Source: Hexactinellida sp. DTS-2022 (taxonomy: Eukaryota > Porifera > Hexactinellida). From it: DNA of 64,000 nt. How positions within the stretch are numbered: position 1 is the first letter of the stretch; each line of letters opens with the position of its first letter. A program made the translations under genes and the position numbers. Of the stretch, positions 1-8,902 are shown piece after piece. The stretch spans positions 124,001 to 188,000 of the forward strand of contig JAPNXP010000012.1 in assembly GCA_028753945.1 (NCBI GenBank), read 5' to 3'. The notes beneath the pieces were generated by a model. It ran no database searches and was not told the origin of the DNA. It worked only from the letters and a program-made list of their open reading frames with translations.

Positions 1-1802
1 TTAACTCTGCTACCATTACAGAGACCTCTCCCAGGCTGACCGGCGCTGCCCTGGAAGCCTCTGGCGCCTGTCGGTTTTCTAGGTCCCCATCCCATTTCTA
101 TAGCGACCAGAAGACCAAACTCAAGCAGACTAAATTTATAAAAATCAGCGAGACAGATAAATCCAAGTCGAAGGCCAATTGGCAACATAGCCCTAACGAT
201 AAAGAGAAGAAGGCCTTCTTCAAGCTCGAGCTAACTCCGATTAAGCTGGAGGAGCTCCCCAAGTCTAGCCCCACGCACCAGTCCGTGAGTCGGAGACTGC
301 AGTTCCCTTTAGACGGGAAGATTCCGGAGGAAATATACGACCTGGAGACCGTGTCCCTCCCCCGGAACTCCCCCGACGTCGAGATCCTGGGGCTGGACCC
401 TCAGCCGGTGCACGAACACACTGCGGCGTTCTGCCAGCAGCCAAGCATTGATCTGAACAGGCTAGAGAAAGCTGAGCTGGACTCTGTTGACGAATTCATT
501 AAGAACATTCCTCTCTCCGATATAATATCCCCGGACGAGATGCAGGCCATGCATCTTGCTGACACAACGTCAGCTGAGGAGGCAGTTGACTCAGAAGGGA
601 CTGGGAGCTTGATGTCCGTCACTTCTTCATCTGTCAGCCAGTCAGTGACGCCCCCGTTCTCAGCTATGGAGATCCCGCCACAGACGCAAACTGAAGCTGA
701 GTCAATTTTAGCGTTCAACGAGCGTATCCTTGCAAGCGAGGAATCTACTCCAGTTGAATCAGAACAGACTCTAATTGAGTGCAGTGAGCCAATGGAGATT
801 CCGGACGAATTTGTTGAGACTGAGCTAGAAAACAATGTGTCTTCTGACTCGATCCCTCCCGACCAAAGCACCTCAGAACTCCTCAAGGACATCTCACCTG
901 ACCCAACCTCAGGGCCCTCCTCGAACCAGGCCAACACGCCCAAGCAGAGCATCTTAAAGAAGCAGTCTACCTTTTCTCCCTCCCCCAGTTTCAAGAAAGT
1001 CTCCTTTGCCAATCCAATCCACGAGACCCACGCCATAAGCATATCTCCCCGAACCAAGAAGCTGCGCTCGCAGCGACATAGCTCCGCCAGCAAACTCACC
1101 AGCGCCACCACTTCCATAGGCACGCGAAGGGGAACTCGCCTGGGCTCTACGGGGTCCCCGGACGATCCCATCTGCAAATCCTTAGTGGAGTGCAGCGAGC
1201 CAGTGGACAAGCTGATCGCCTTCCTCGCCTCCCAGTTTGTGTCCAGAGGAATAGCGGGCCTGCTCAAGGCCAAGAAGATAGAGACGATTGGGGACTTGGC
1301 AAAGCTTACCGAGAGGGAGGCAGAGAACCTGCCCATCCAGCCCCCCAAGATGCTCACGCTGCGCACTGCCTTCTCTAAGTACCAAGTCACTCAGTTCGGC
1401 ATCACTGGAGACCTGACGCGACAAGAGAGCCACCCGCTGTTCTTCCCCCTCACCCGGTCGGACGGAACAGAGCTAGAGGAAGACACAGTGGAGCGGGAGC
1501 AAGATGCCGAGGCTCCAGTCGAAGTGGCGGAGCTACCAGAAGTGGAGTTCGTTAATGCTACTGAGCCAGATTGCGTGGCAGTCAGTGTGCAGGAATATCC
1601 GCTGGAGGAAATAGACACCGCGCCAGAGCTCGTGTGTACAGGCATTCAAACAGAGTCTGTCTCTTCCGTCAGCTTAATCCAAGAAATGGAAGACTCACTA
1701 CCCCGAGATATAACGGGCCTCTCACAGACGGAGCTGACACTCATGCTGACGTCACTGTGCCAGCTGATTCCTTCCATCGCTGAAGAACTCAACAACAAAT
1801 AA
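1..1802 (+). CDS. RIF1: RIF1 C-terminal part (5' end outside window)
   Basis: The reading frame is open from the first bases to the TAA at 1800-1802, so this is the 3' end of a longer gene; the GTG at 285 is not a start. RIF1 controls replication timing and double-strand-break repair choice by bringing protein phosphatase 1 to chromatin. Seen here: a long Ser/Glu-rich disordered stretch, then the two PP1-docking motifs SILK (948-959) and KVSF within KKVSFANPI (996-1007). A conserved C-terminal domain follows at about 1180-1400 (LVECSEPVDKL, then a helical block with IETIGDLAKLT and LPIQPPK), which aligns by memory with the last domain of vertebrate RIF1. A short helical tail ends the protein. 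The HEAT-repeat N-terminus would lie upstream. No intron is visible in the 1.8 kb shown. The identity rests on the PP1 motifs plus the C-terminal domain. Confidence 0.88.
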   Translation, partial: NSATITETSPRLTGAALEASGACRFSRSPSHFYSDQKTKLKQTKFIKISETDKSKSKANWQHSPNDKEKKAFFKLELTPIKLEELPKSSPTHQSVSRRLQFPLDGKIPEEIYDLETVSLPRNSPDVEILGLDPQPVHEHTAAFCQQPSIDLNRLEKAELDSVDEFIKNIPLSDIISPDEMQAMHLADTTSAEEAVDSEGTGSLMSVTSSSVSQSVTPPFSAMEIPPQTQTEAESILAFNERILASEESTPVESEQTLIECSEPMEIPDEFVETELENNVSSDSIPPDQSTSELLKDISPDPTSGPSSNQANTPKQSILKKQSTFSPSPSFKKVSFANPIHETHAISISPRTKKLRSQRHSSASKLTSATTSIGTRRGTRLGSTGSPDDPICKSLVECSEPVDKLIAFLASQFVSRGIAGLLKAKKIETIGDLAKLTEREAENLPIQPPKMLTLRTAFSKYQVTQFGITGDLTRQESHPLFFPLTRSDGTELEEDTVEREQDAEAPVEVAELPEVEFVNATEPDCVAVSVQEYPLEEIDTAPELVCTGIQTESVSSVSLIQEMEDSLPRDITGLSQTELTLMLTSLCQLIPSIAEELNNK

Positions 1803-2445
1803 GGTGTCACTTGTTTTAATTTAACCTTCTGAGAGTTTAGCAGTATTTTATATCTATTTAGAGCTCTAGTCTTTTAACCCGAGGACGATCGCGTGAAGAA
1901 GTCTCCCTATGGACAGAGAGTTGTTATTTGAATGTGATTTGATTTCACAAGAATTTGCACTTACATAATACATTTATGACCTAATTTAAATATTTATAAT
2001 GCATTATTTTAGAGACATGCTTCATTAATTAAGTTAAACTATTTCTATAAATTTTAGATCTGATTTGGGTTTTTTATTGCAGGAGTTATTTCCTTTACCT
2101 GAAGCCTAGACAAACTTATAACCCAACTCTGTCACCCATTTCCTCTGAATTTTTCCAAGAAATAACTTGGAGTGTGTCAGTTGTTTGGTACAAATATGCT
2201 TATTGAGTCACGTGCTGGCCTATGGCATGCCACTGAATACAAGGGCTTCCTAGTATTTAATAGTTCATTGTATATGGTTGTGTCCAGCCCCTCAATAGGG
2301 TATGTGTACTGCCAGAACAGATTGCTCTAAATATCTCAAGAAATTTGAGATGCTTATTTCCTGCACTAGGAATATAGCATTGTATATACATTGCCCTATT
2401 TATAGAGTTACTAGCATTCCCTAAAAATAAAATCTGTCGACGAGC
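1803..2445. other. RIF1 / p190-like intergenic region
   Basis: About 640 bp of AT-rich DNA holding the RIF1 3' UTR and the leader of the next gene. No ORF or RNA gene was recognised. A canonical AATAAA lies at 2426-2431, only 15 nt before the next start codon, and a CTAG acceptor-like site lies at 2411-2414. Confidence 0.6.
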
Positions 2446-4638
2446 ATGAAATTAAGAGTGTCCGTAGTGAGCTTTCCCTGCGACTCCCCTGGGGAGGAGG
2501 GGGCGGGTAAGTCCAGCCTGTGTCAGCAGTTCATTTATGGTAGACAGGTTCGGGTAAGGAAGCGGTGGTCGGAGACAGAGTGGGAGGGTGGCTACATTAA
2601 CAAAAACCACTTCTTATACTGGGGGTCCATCCCCCTGCGATTACCGGATGGAACCGAGACAGTTATTCGGCTCGTAGAGCAGACCATAATGTGGCGAGCA
2701 GAGCAAGACACTGCGTACCCCACTGGCTCCGCTAGTTTCGCCAAGCAGGCGGCCCTAACCTCGCTCCCATCTCCTGGCAAGTTGTGTATTTTCCCAGAAC
2801 AGGTGTCCATGTACTCGCGTATTGGTAAGGGGATATTTAAGAGCGACGGCAAGATTGCCAGCCGAGAGAACGTGCTCTACCCCAGCCAGGAGTTCGCCGA
2901 GGAGGGAATTAACGGGTTCGTATGTCTGATTGATCCTACAGCGGAGGATGATAGGATGGCTCGGCAAATTCAGTTCCTCAAGTGTTTCGCAAATCTTGCA
3001 AAACAAGCAAGTAAAAAGCTGATTTTTGTACTCTCCAAGTGCGACTTGGCGAGTGAGAAACAGCTGATCGAGGCGCGCCATATAGTGCGGAACAAGCTGA
3101 AGAACCAGGCCCCAGTTCTTGAGGTGTCCACTGTGGAAATGCATAACATAAGCGACGCGTTCGTGACGATAGCTCAGCGCTGCTTGCGAATTAAACCGAT
3201 CCTGCAGGTGCTCACCTGGCTGCAGCACCGACAAGCGAAGCAACAGCTGTTCTCCCGACAGATCGGCGAGTTCCGCGAGTACCTCCTCCGCCTGGTGGGC
3301 GAGTCCAGCTGGACCTGGGACGAGTTCTGGCAGCAGCTCAAGTCCTCCTCTCAGTCCTTCCTGGCCGCCAACATCCAGGAGGGAGAGCTGAAGCGGCTCT
3401 TCTGTCTGCACATCCTGGAGCTCAAGTTGAAGGAGGCGGGGGGGAAGTACTCGCTGACTCCAGAGGACAAGACCTACCGGAGACTCACCTGCTCCGAGGC
3501 CGCAGAGAGCTCTAAGTCCTACCAGGAGTACCTTTTCACCTCTATCAAGTCGCACCCGGACCTCACACCCACTTACTCGAAAGGCGACTACTCACACTAC
3601 GCATGTGTGGACACCCAAATGGCGCCTAGTCCCAGTTTGAGCCCGCTGTTCTCCCCTCCCCCCTTGCCCCCCCGCAAGGAGTCAGACGAGCACCACTCCC
3701 TTATGATGGACAGTCCGACAATGTCCAAGGCGAAAACCAAGCTCTTCGGTTCCAAAAAACTACGCAAAACTATGAGCTGGGGCGGCAAGGCCCAGATTAC
3801 TGTTGACTGCCAGTCTCGCTCTAACGACAACATCCTCCAGTCGCCGACCGACCATGACGTCAATCTCTTCAACTCCATTCTCTGCAATCCCCCAGTAGAG
3901 CCGTGCGAGCAGCTGCCCGAGAATAAGGACGACACGTTTCGCAGGAGAGCTAAGACGACTTCCAGTGGGAAGTACCTCCACCGCCCCCTGCCCCCTTCCC
4001 CCGGTGCAAGCCGGATAGACAAGGTGTCCTTCGCAGGAATGTTCCCTTCATTCGGAGCTCGTAATTCCCCTCGGCACTCGCGCTCCCGCTCTGACCAGCT
4101 CAGCAGCGCGCCTGCCAACCAGTCCTTCCCGGACCTCTCGCGCATCTCAATCGACATGGGAGAGCCCGCCCCCTATCTGGACCCCATGGAGCTCAAGCTG
4201 CACACCCTGCCCAGATTCCGCCACTCGCAGGCCTCGGGGATGGAGGGGGACGGCGTGTTTTCTGCGGAACCCTCTCCCAAGCGGTTAATCAAGCGCGAGA
4301 ACTCATTTCCTTTCCAGAACCCCCACATGCGTCACTCTCTCGACCCGCTCTTTCCCAGCGCGCCCCCCAAGTCGCAGCGGGATGCGTCCGTGCAGACCTG
4401 TCCGCGCGGACAGAGGCGCCGCGAGAGCCGCTGGGAGACCGGCGCGCCGCAGGTGCAGCTGCGGAAGCGCGACGCCAGCACCTCCTGCGCCTGCATTCAG
4501 GAGAACACCAACGAGCAGGACTCGGGCACTGCCTCGTTCATATGCACCCCTCCCCTCCCCCCTGACCCCCTCACGTGCGAACAAAGCGACCCAGACGCCA
4601 TGTACGACGTGCTAGACCCCATACAAGATGTGTCCTAA
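2446..4638 (+). CDS. p190RhoGAP-like pseudo-GTPase protein lacking the RhoGAP domain
   Basis: A 730-residue intronless ORF. The N-terminus (residues 1-250) resembles the N-terminal GTPase domain of p190RhoGAP (ARHGAP35/ARHGAP5). It has a P-loop GEEGAGKSS (residues 16-24), the p190 signatures HFLYWG (55-60) and VEQT where Ras has DxxG, and SKCDL in place of NKxD. Residues about 255-350 form a helical region with W and F spacing like an FF domain (WDEFWQQL). The remainder is Ser/Pro-rich and basic, with polyproline runs (SPPPLPPRK) that suit SH3 ligands, and it ends in a possible phosphotyrosine site MYDVLDPIQDVS. p190 family proteins are about 1500 residues and end in a RhoGAP domain; no GAP arginine finger or fold is present here or in the 200 bp before BCAP31. 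It probably acts as a scaffold or nucleotide-binding adaptor rather than a Rho inactivator. Confidence 0.72.
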   Translation: MKLRVSVVSFPCDSPGEEGAGKSSLCQQFIYGRQVRVRKRWSETEWEGGYINKNHFLYWGSIPLRLPDGTETVIRLVEQTIMWRAEQDTAYPTGSASFAKQAALTSLPSPGKLCIFPEQVSMYSRIGKGIFKSDGKIASRENVLYPSQEFAEEGINGFVCLIDPTAEDDRMARQIQFLKCFANLAKQASKKLIFVLSKCDLASEKQLIEARHIVRNKLKNQAPVLEVSTVEMHNISDAFVTIAQRCLRIKPILQVLTWLQHRQAKQQLFSRQIGEFREYLLRLVGESSWTWDEFWQQLKSSSQSFLAANIQEGELKRLFCLHILELKLKEAGGKYSLTPEDKTYRRLTCSEAAESSKSYQEYLFTSIKSHPDLTPTYSKGDYSHYACVDTQMAPSPSLSPLFSPPPLPPRKESDEHHSLMMDSPTMSKAKTKLFGSKKLRKTMSWGGKAQITVDCQSRSNDNILQSPTDHDVNLFNSILCNPPVEPCEQLPENKDDTFRRRAKTTSSGKYLHRPLPPSPGASRIDKVSFAGMFPSFGARNSPRHSRSRSDQLSSAPANQSFPDLSRISIDMGEPAPYLDPMELKLHTLPRFRHSQASGMEGDGVFSAEPSPKRLIKRENSFPFQNPHMRHSLDPLFPSAPPKSQRDASVQTCPRGQRRRESRWETGAPQVQLRKRDASTSCACIQENTNEQDSGTASFICTPPLPPDPLTCEQSDPDAMYDVLDPIQDVS

Positions 4639-4841
4639 CCTCAGTTCTCACATACCAAGTTGTTATTTTCTTATTTCTGTAATTTCTAGACGCTTTTTTA
4701 CTCGCTTTTTGAATGTATATAATTGTTACATTTCCGATTAATTTATCAAATATTTTATATAATAAGTTCCTTTAGTTCCATCAAATGGCTGACTTCTTCT
4801 GAATACTCTCAATTGTCTAACGTTAGATATTGCATAGGCTC

Positions 4842-5516
4842 ATGAGTATCCAGTGGACCCTGACTGCAGGATTTCTGTACTGCGAGGTGCTCGTGCTAAT
4901 CATGCTAACTCTCCCCTTGCTTAGCGCCAAGAGCTGGTATTGGATCTTCAAAATACGTCTCTTCTACCTCTTTGATTCTTGGCGTAATTTCACCTTTGGG
5001 TCCATATTCATTTACTTGTCCATCATGTGCGTTGATTCCTTGATGACCATGTTTCGAGCGATGAGCGAAAAGGAAAATTTAGTCACAAGCGTTCCCGGTA
5101 GCGAAGCGATGTTAAACTCAAAGCTGTTTCGGTCGCAGCGGAACCTGTACATATCCGGCTTCGCGATCCTGCTGGCTCTCGTGATCCGTCGCTACATCCT
5201 GCTGCTGTCCACGCAAGCCCAGCTGGAGGGCAACCTCTCCACGCTGCAGAAGCAGGCGCAGAACGCGGCGCGCTTCCAAGCCGATCAGACCCTCGCGCCG
5301 GACACCGCCCAGGAGGTCACCCGGCTCAAGACTGCTCTCAGACAGACGGAGGGCCAGCTGGAAGCACAGCGCCTCCAGCTGCAGCACAGGGAGACCGAAC
5401 TGGTGGCCATGAAGAGCCAGGCGGAAGGCGTGGCTCGGGAGTTTGACCGCGTGGCAGACGAGGCTCAGGTCCTACAGAGGGAGCTAGATACCGGCGGTAG
5501 CAAAAAGGATAATTGA
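4842..5516 (+). CDS. BCAP31: B-cell receptor-associated protein 31 (ER membrane cargo receptor)
   Basis: A 224-residue protein. The start is the ATG at 4842 (MSIQWTL), which matches the family N-terminus MSLQWT; an in-frame TTG slightly upstream is not needed. BAP31 is an ER protein with three membrane segments and a cytosolic coiled-coil tail that helps sort and retain membrane proteins and takes part in ER quality control. Visible here are three hydrophobic segments (about residues 5-25, 45-68 and 100-122), the conserved KLFRSQRNLYISGF block before TM3, and a heptad-rich tail. The C-terminus is KKDN, a KKxx COPI-retrieval signal as in human KKEE. Intronless. The size is close to the human protein (246). 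Confidence 0.93.
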   Translation: MSIQWTLTAGFLYCEVLVLIMLTLPLLSAKSWYWIFKIRLFYLFDSWRNFTFGSIFIYLSIMCVDSLMTMFRAMSEKENLVTSVPGSEAMLNSKLFRSQRNLYISGFAILLALVIRRYILLLSTQAQLEGNLSTLQKQAQNAARFQADQTLAPDTAQEVTRLKTALRQTEGQLEAQRLQLQHRETELVAMKSQAEGVAREFDRVADEAQVLQRELDTGGSKKDN

Positions 5517-5824
5517 GGTACTCTAGCTTTGCATGTGTCCATTGTTCCCTTCTAAAGCCTCGTATTCTAATTATTATTTACTTTATTGTTATAATGTGGA
5601 ATCATTGTGGATTGTTATCAGAGGATCAGTGTTATTTGTGGTAGATATGAGCTACTTATATGGAGCAAGAATCTTGCTATTTATTCCAAGTAAGTTTCTT
5701 TATATTTAACTTAACTGTACGTATATGAGATTCTTGTAGCGTGTTGTTAAGAATATTTCATGACCACCTACGTGCTGGTCGACACACCTATTAATTCTAT
5801 TAACTGCCAATACTGCAACAGATA
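5517..5824. other. BCAP31 / CCZ1 intergenic region
   Basis: 308 bp, AT-rich, with no ORF or structured RNA recognised. It ends in an acceptor-like CAACAG (AG 5820-5821) four bases before the CCZ1 start codon. Confidence 0.5.
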
Positions 5825-7303
5825 ATGGAGGAGAGTCCTGCTGAATTAATGAACTTTTGTATCTACAACACAGAGCTTGGCTTGAAGGAAGGATCGGAGC
5901 ACGAGAAGATAATGTACTTCTATGGTTTGTCCAACCAATCTATTCTTAATAAGAAGCAGCAGCAAACGCCCCCGCTCGCTGCAACCAATGGGATTACCCA
6001 GCGGGAGCTTGATGGACAAATTAAGCAAATCGGTTTAGTCGAGGCTATCATCCAGTTCTCTTCCACGTTCTCAAATTGCGAATGTCGTTTTATTCACACG
6101 AAGAAGTGTCGACAGGTGATATACCACCCCGAGCCTAACTTCTTTATGATATTAACCGTGTCCATCCCCTCCCTGGCCAACCCGCCGGACCCGGGAAATC
6201 CGTTCTACATGGAGGACTCCGTACAGGACTCCGTTTTAGACGCAATCGCCAAACAATCCTACACATTTTTCACTTTTTTCAACCGATCATTTACTGATAT
6301 TTTTACACAATCGGGTCCAGAGGGTTTGAAAGAAAGTCTGTCCACTTTCTACCCCAAGTTCTGGTCTAGCATTTCTGTCTCCAACTTGTCTCTCCTCAAC
6401 GTGTTCCAGGGCATCGTCTTCCTGCCCCTCGGCAAGAATCCGTTCCTTCGGGTGCACAGCTTCGTAACCTGCATCGAGTCTGCTTTCCCGATCATAAAGT
6501 ACACTGTGTTCTGCTACAGCGACAGAATGGTGTGGTGCAGTCTCGAACAGAAGTACATGCGTATTGTCTACAGGTACCTAACGGACTTTCTCATTCCTGC
6601 CTGTTTCGACGACTCTTCCTCCCTCAAGCCAAAGGCGCTGGGCAGACTAAAGCCCAGCAGTCTGTGGGGGAGCGTGCTCGCCAGGAGCACTAGCACCAGC
6701 ATCAGGGGCAATATGCAAAGCGGCTACGTCATCGGGCCAAACGACATGGGGGACCCCGAGCAGCAGATCTCCACAGAGAAGGTGTACATCAAGGTGGGCG
6801 ACACTCTGACCACCTTCCACTTCGTGGTGTACCACGCGTACAACATTACGCTGTGTCTGTTCCTGCAGAGCGAGGAGGCACCCGGGTTCAAGTTCTACGA
6901 ACAGCTGGACCAGTGTCTGTCCGCGGAGCTGGCGGGGCTCGCGCAGGAGCTGAACGAGAACAGCACCCACTCCGCCCCGGACCCCCAGTACAAGTACCTC
7001 TACTCCAACAACATGAACCTAGCCGTCAAGAGCACGCTCCACGCAGTGGGCTACCCCTACGAGTTCCAAGCCAGCGCCGAACTAATGCGGCTTCTGGCTG
7101 ACATGCACGATGACTTCGAACGCTCGAAAGACGGAGAAATATTCATCCGAACGCGAGACGATACCTGGGTAGTCGGGCGCCGCTCAGACCAGAGGGAATT
7201 CTTTGTGGTTCTCTATTACAAAAACGCCACCTTGATGAATGTCCACGAAGAAATCCGGAAGATAACTAACGAGCAATTCACCAACGTGTTCTTCGTTGAC
7301 TAA
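5825..7303 (+). CDS. CCZ1: CCZ1, subunit of the MON1-CCZ1 Rab7 exchange factor
   Basis: A 492-residue intronless protein close to human CCZ1 (482). With MON1 it forms the guanine-nucleotide exchange factor that activates Rab7 on late endosomes and autophagosomes. Diagnostic stretches are FCIYNTELGLKEGSEHEKI at the N-terminus, the first longin-like domain with MILTVSIP and SVLDAIAKQSY, a middle longin region around residues 195-260, and a C-terminal longin domain ending in NEQFTNVFFVD. CCZ1 uses longin folds rather than catalytic motifs, so no active-site residue is expected. The start ATG is preceded by CAACAG, a possible splice acceptor. Confidence 0.93.
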   Translation: MEESPAELMNFCIYNTELGLKEGSEHEKIMYFYGLSNQSILNKKQQQTPPLAATNGITQRELDGQIKQIGLVEAIIQFSSTFSNCECRFIHTKKCRQVIYHPEPNFFMILTVSIPSLANPPDPGNPFYMEDSVQDSVLDAIAKQSYTFFTFFNRSFTDIFTQSGPEGLKESLSTFYPKFWSSISVSNLSLLNVFQGIVFLPLGKNPFLRVHSFVTCIESAFPIIKYTVFCYSDRMVWCSLEQKYMRIVYRYLTDFLIPACFDDSSSLKPKALGRLKPSSLWGSVLARSTSTSIRGNMQSGYVIGPNDMGDPEQQISTEKVYIKVGDTLTTFHFVVYHAYNITLCLFLQSEEAPGFKFYEQLDQCLSAELAGLAQELNENSTHSAPDPQYKYLYSNNMNLAVKSTLHAVGYPYEFQASAELMRLLADMHDDFERSKDGEIFIRTRDDTWVVGRRSDQREFFVVLYYKNATLMNVHEEIRKITNEQFTNVFFVD

Positions 7304-7708
7304 CATCAAGAGGTTTCTATCTCTCTCTTCACTGGCTTTCCAGAAATTGGCTCAAATTTCGTACATTACTATATGTACTGTGTGAATGTATATATAGTAT
7401 TATGCTTTCTATTTGTTAATTTGACCCTTCAATTAGAGAGAGAGTTCTATTGAGCTCATCTGCGACCTGCGTCTCGTGTTTACCGTGTGTCCCCTTCTCT
7501 ATGGCTGCAGCTGTTAATGCAATAATAATACATATGCTAGTGGCATCAATAGGTATCTTTCATAGAGAAATTATTAGTTATTATGACCACTCACTACTGT
7601 ACGAATTCAATTAACTGCAAATAAATTAAGTTAAATATTCCTATCGAATAATCACTATCATATACGCATATTATTGTTTATTTAGTGTAAATATAAAAAA
7701 GCTGGCGA
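7304..7708. other. CCZ1 / TMEM106 intergenic region
   Basis: 405 bp. It contains an AATAAA at 7620-7625, probably the CCZ1 poly(A) signal, and a pyrimidine/T-rich run ending in TTTAG at 7681-7685, an acceptor-like site 23 nt before the TMEM106 ATG. Nothing else was recognised. Confidence 0.5.
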
Positions 7709-8551
7709 ATGTCCGCTAACTTGGGAACGCATCAGAACCTATTCGACTACAATGGCACTAGTATGTTAGACACAGGGGTACCCTCTATCAACACTAGACA
7801 GGCCAAGCACCTTAACGGACAGGGTCTCATTTCGAAACCGAACTCAAACTTCCCTTTGGTGTGCCCTTCATGTAAGGGCACGGGGCGACTGCCTAAAGGC
7901 ATGGAGCAGGAGCTCGTAGCATTAATTCCTTACAAGGATAACCGTCTTAAGCCCCGGCCCGTCTGGCCGTATATCACAGCGGCTGTTGGGCTGCTGGCCC
8001 TGACGCTGTTCACGGGAGGGGCGCTCTTGTTCTTCATGTACCCCCGAGCCGTGGCGGCCTCCACATTCAACGCGGTCGCCAGCTCTTCGAACGACAGCTT
8101 TGTGGTCACCAGTCGACTCATGAACATGTCTCTTAATGCCAGTGTGTATGTCAACAACTCTAATTTCTTCGCGATCAGTGTGCTCAACCTGAACATAACT
8201 GTGTTCCACTACAACATTATAGTGGGCACCTACAGGGAGCAGCCCTTCTCAGTCGGCTCATTCGAGCACAAACTGGTCGACACAGTATTCAACTTAACTT
8301 TCCGAGGCACGGATATGATAAAGGTGCGCAACAACTGCTACGGAGAGGATTACACGCACATGGTGATACTCACGTTCCTGGTCTCCTCCTCCTACTCGTA
8401 CCTCAACCACGTCAGCGCCACCACGGACACGGACTGGATGTACATATCCTGCAACTACTACATGCGGGAGAGCGCACTCACGCAGGTACAGAAGTCAGAC
8501 TTCTGGGTGTATGACCAGGGGGGCGGCGAGGAGGCGAGATGCAACTGCTAG
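7709..8551 (+). CDS. TMEM106: TMEM106 family lysosomal membrane protein
   Basis: A 280-residue intronless type II membrane protein. TMEM106 proteins (A/B/C in vertebrates) sit in late endosomes and lysosomes and affect their size, movement and acidification. Seen: a cytosolic N-terminus with a CPSC zinc-ligand-like motif, the family signature LVALIPYKDNRLKPRP, one transmembrane helix (about residues 89-112), and a lumenal LEA-type beta-sandwich domain with several N-x-S/T glycosylation sequons (around NMSLNAS, NNSNF and NITV). Two lumenal cysteine-containing blocks (NNCYGEDYTHMV and ISCNYYMR) are conserved positions. The paralogue (A, B or C) cannot be assigned, and this may be the pre-duplication single copy. 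Confidence 0.9.
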   Translation: MSANLGTHQNLFDYNGTSMLDTGVPSINTRQAKHLNGQGLISKPNSNFPLVCPSCKGTGRLPKGMEQELVALIPYKDNRLKPRPVWPYITAAVGLLALTLFTGGALLFFMYPRAVAASTFNAVASSSNDSFVVTSRLMNMSLNASVYVNNSNFFAISVLNLNITVFHYNIIVGTYREQPFSVGSFEHKLVDTVFNLTFRGTDMIKVRNNCYGEDYTHMVILTFLVSSSYSYLNHVSATTDTDWMYISCNYYMRESALTQVQKSDFWVYDQGGGEEARCNC

Positions 8552-8902
8552 CCAGCTGATCAGTGGAAGGAGCAGAAGCAACTCAATGAGACCACATATG
8601 CACTTGTGCTCACCCCGTTTTAAATGTTCCTTTCAGATAAACTATAAATTGTAAATATTCGTAATTCCTTCATCTATAAATTAAAAGTGGCAATCGTAAT
8701 TAGCAAGTCTCATTTTGCACGGAATTTGCTTGTTACATAGAAGTTAGTATACATCCCCGCTTGGGATAAAAATAACTTGTTATTAGGCGAACACCACTGT
8801 ACTTGTTATCTGGAAATGAGGAGCACTGAATGGGGTACTTATATCTTATTATTATGTTAGCATTATCTTTAGTACATTCTAACTTGTTATTCGCAGCAAG
8901 CA
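8552..8902. other. TMEM106 / YTHDC1 intergenic region
   Basis: 351 bp of AT-rich sequence with no ORF or RNA gene recognised. It ends in the acceptor-like site described separately at 8883-8896. Confidence 0.5.
8883..8896 (+). promoter_or_regulatory. Acceptor-like site just before the YTHDC1 start codon
   Basis: A T-rich tract ends in TTCGCAG (AG 8895-8896), followed after six bases by the YTHDC1 ATG at 8903. No upstream coding exon is required for YTHDC1. The site therefore either ends a 5' UTR intron or receives a trans-spliced leader; this is inference from sequence only. Confidence 0.45.

Noticed and set aside
401-1390. 329-codon open frame on the minus strand
   Set aside because: It lies antisense to the RIF1 tail, is Ser/Ser-Gly low-complexity and matches no family; a shadow of the GC-rich coding strand.
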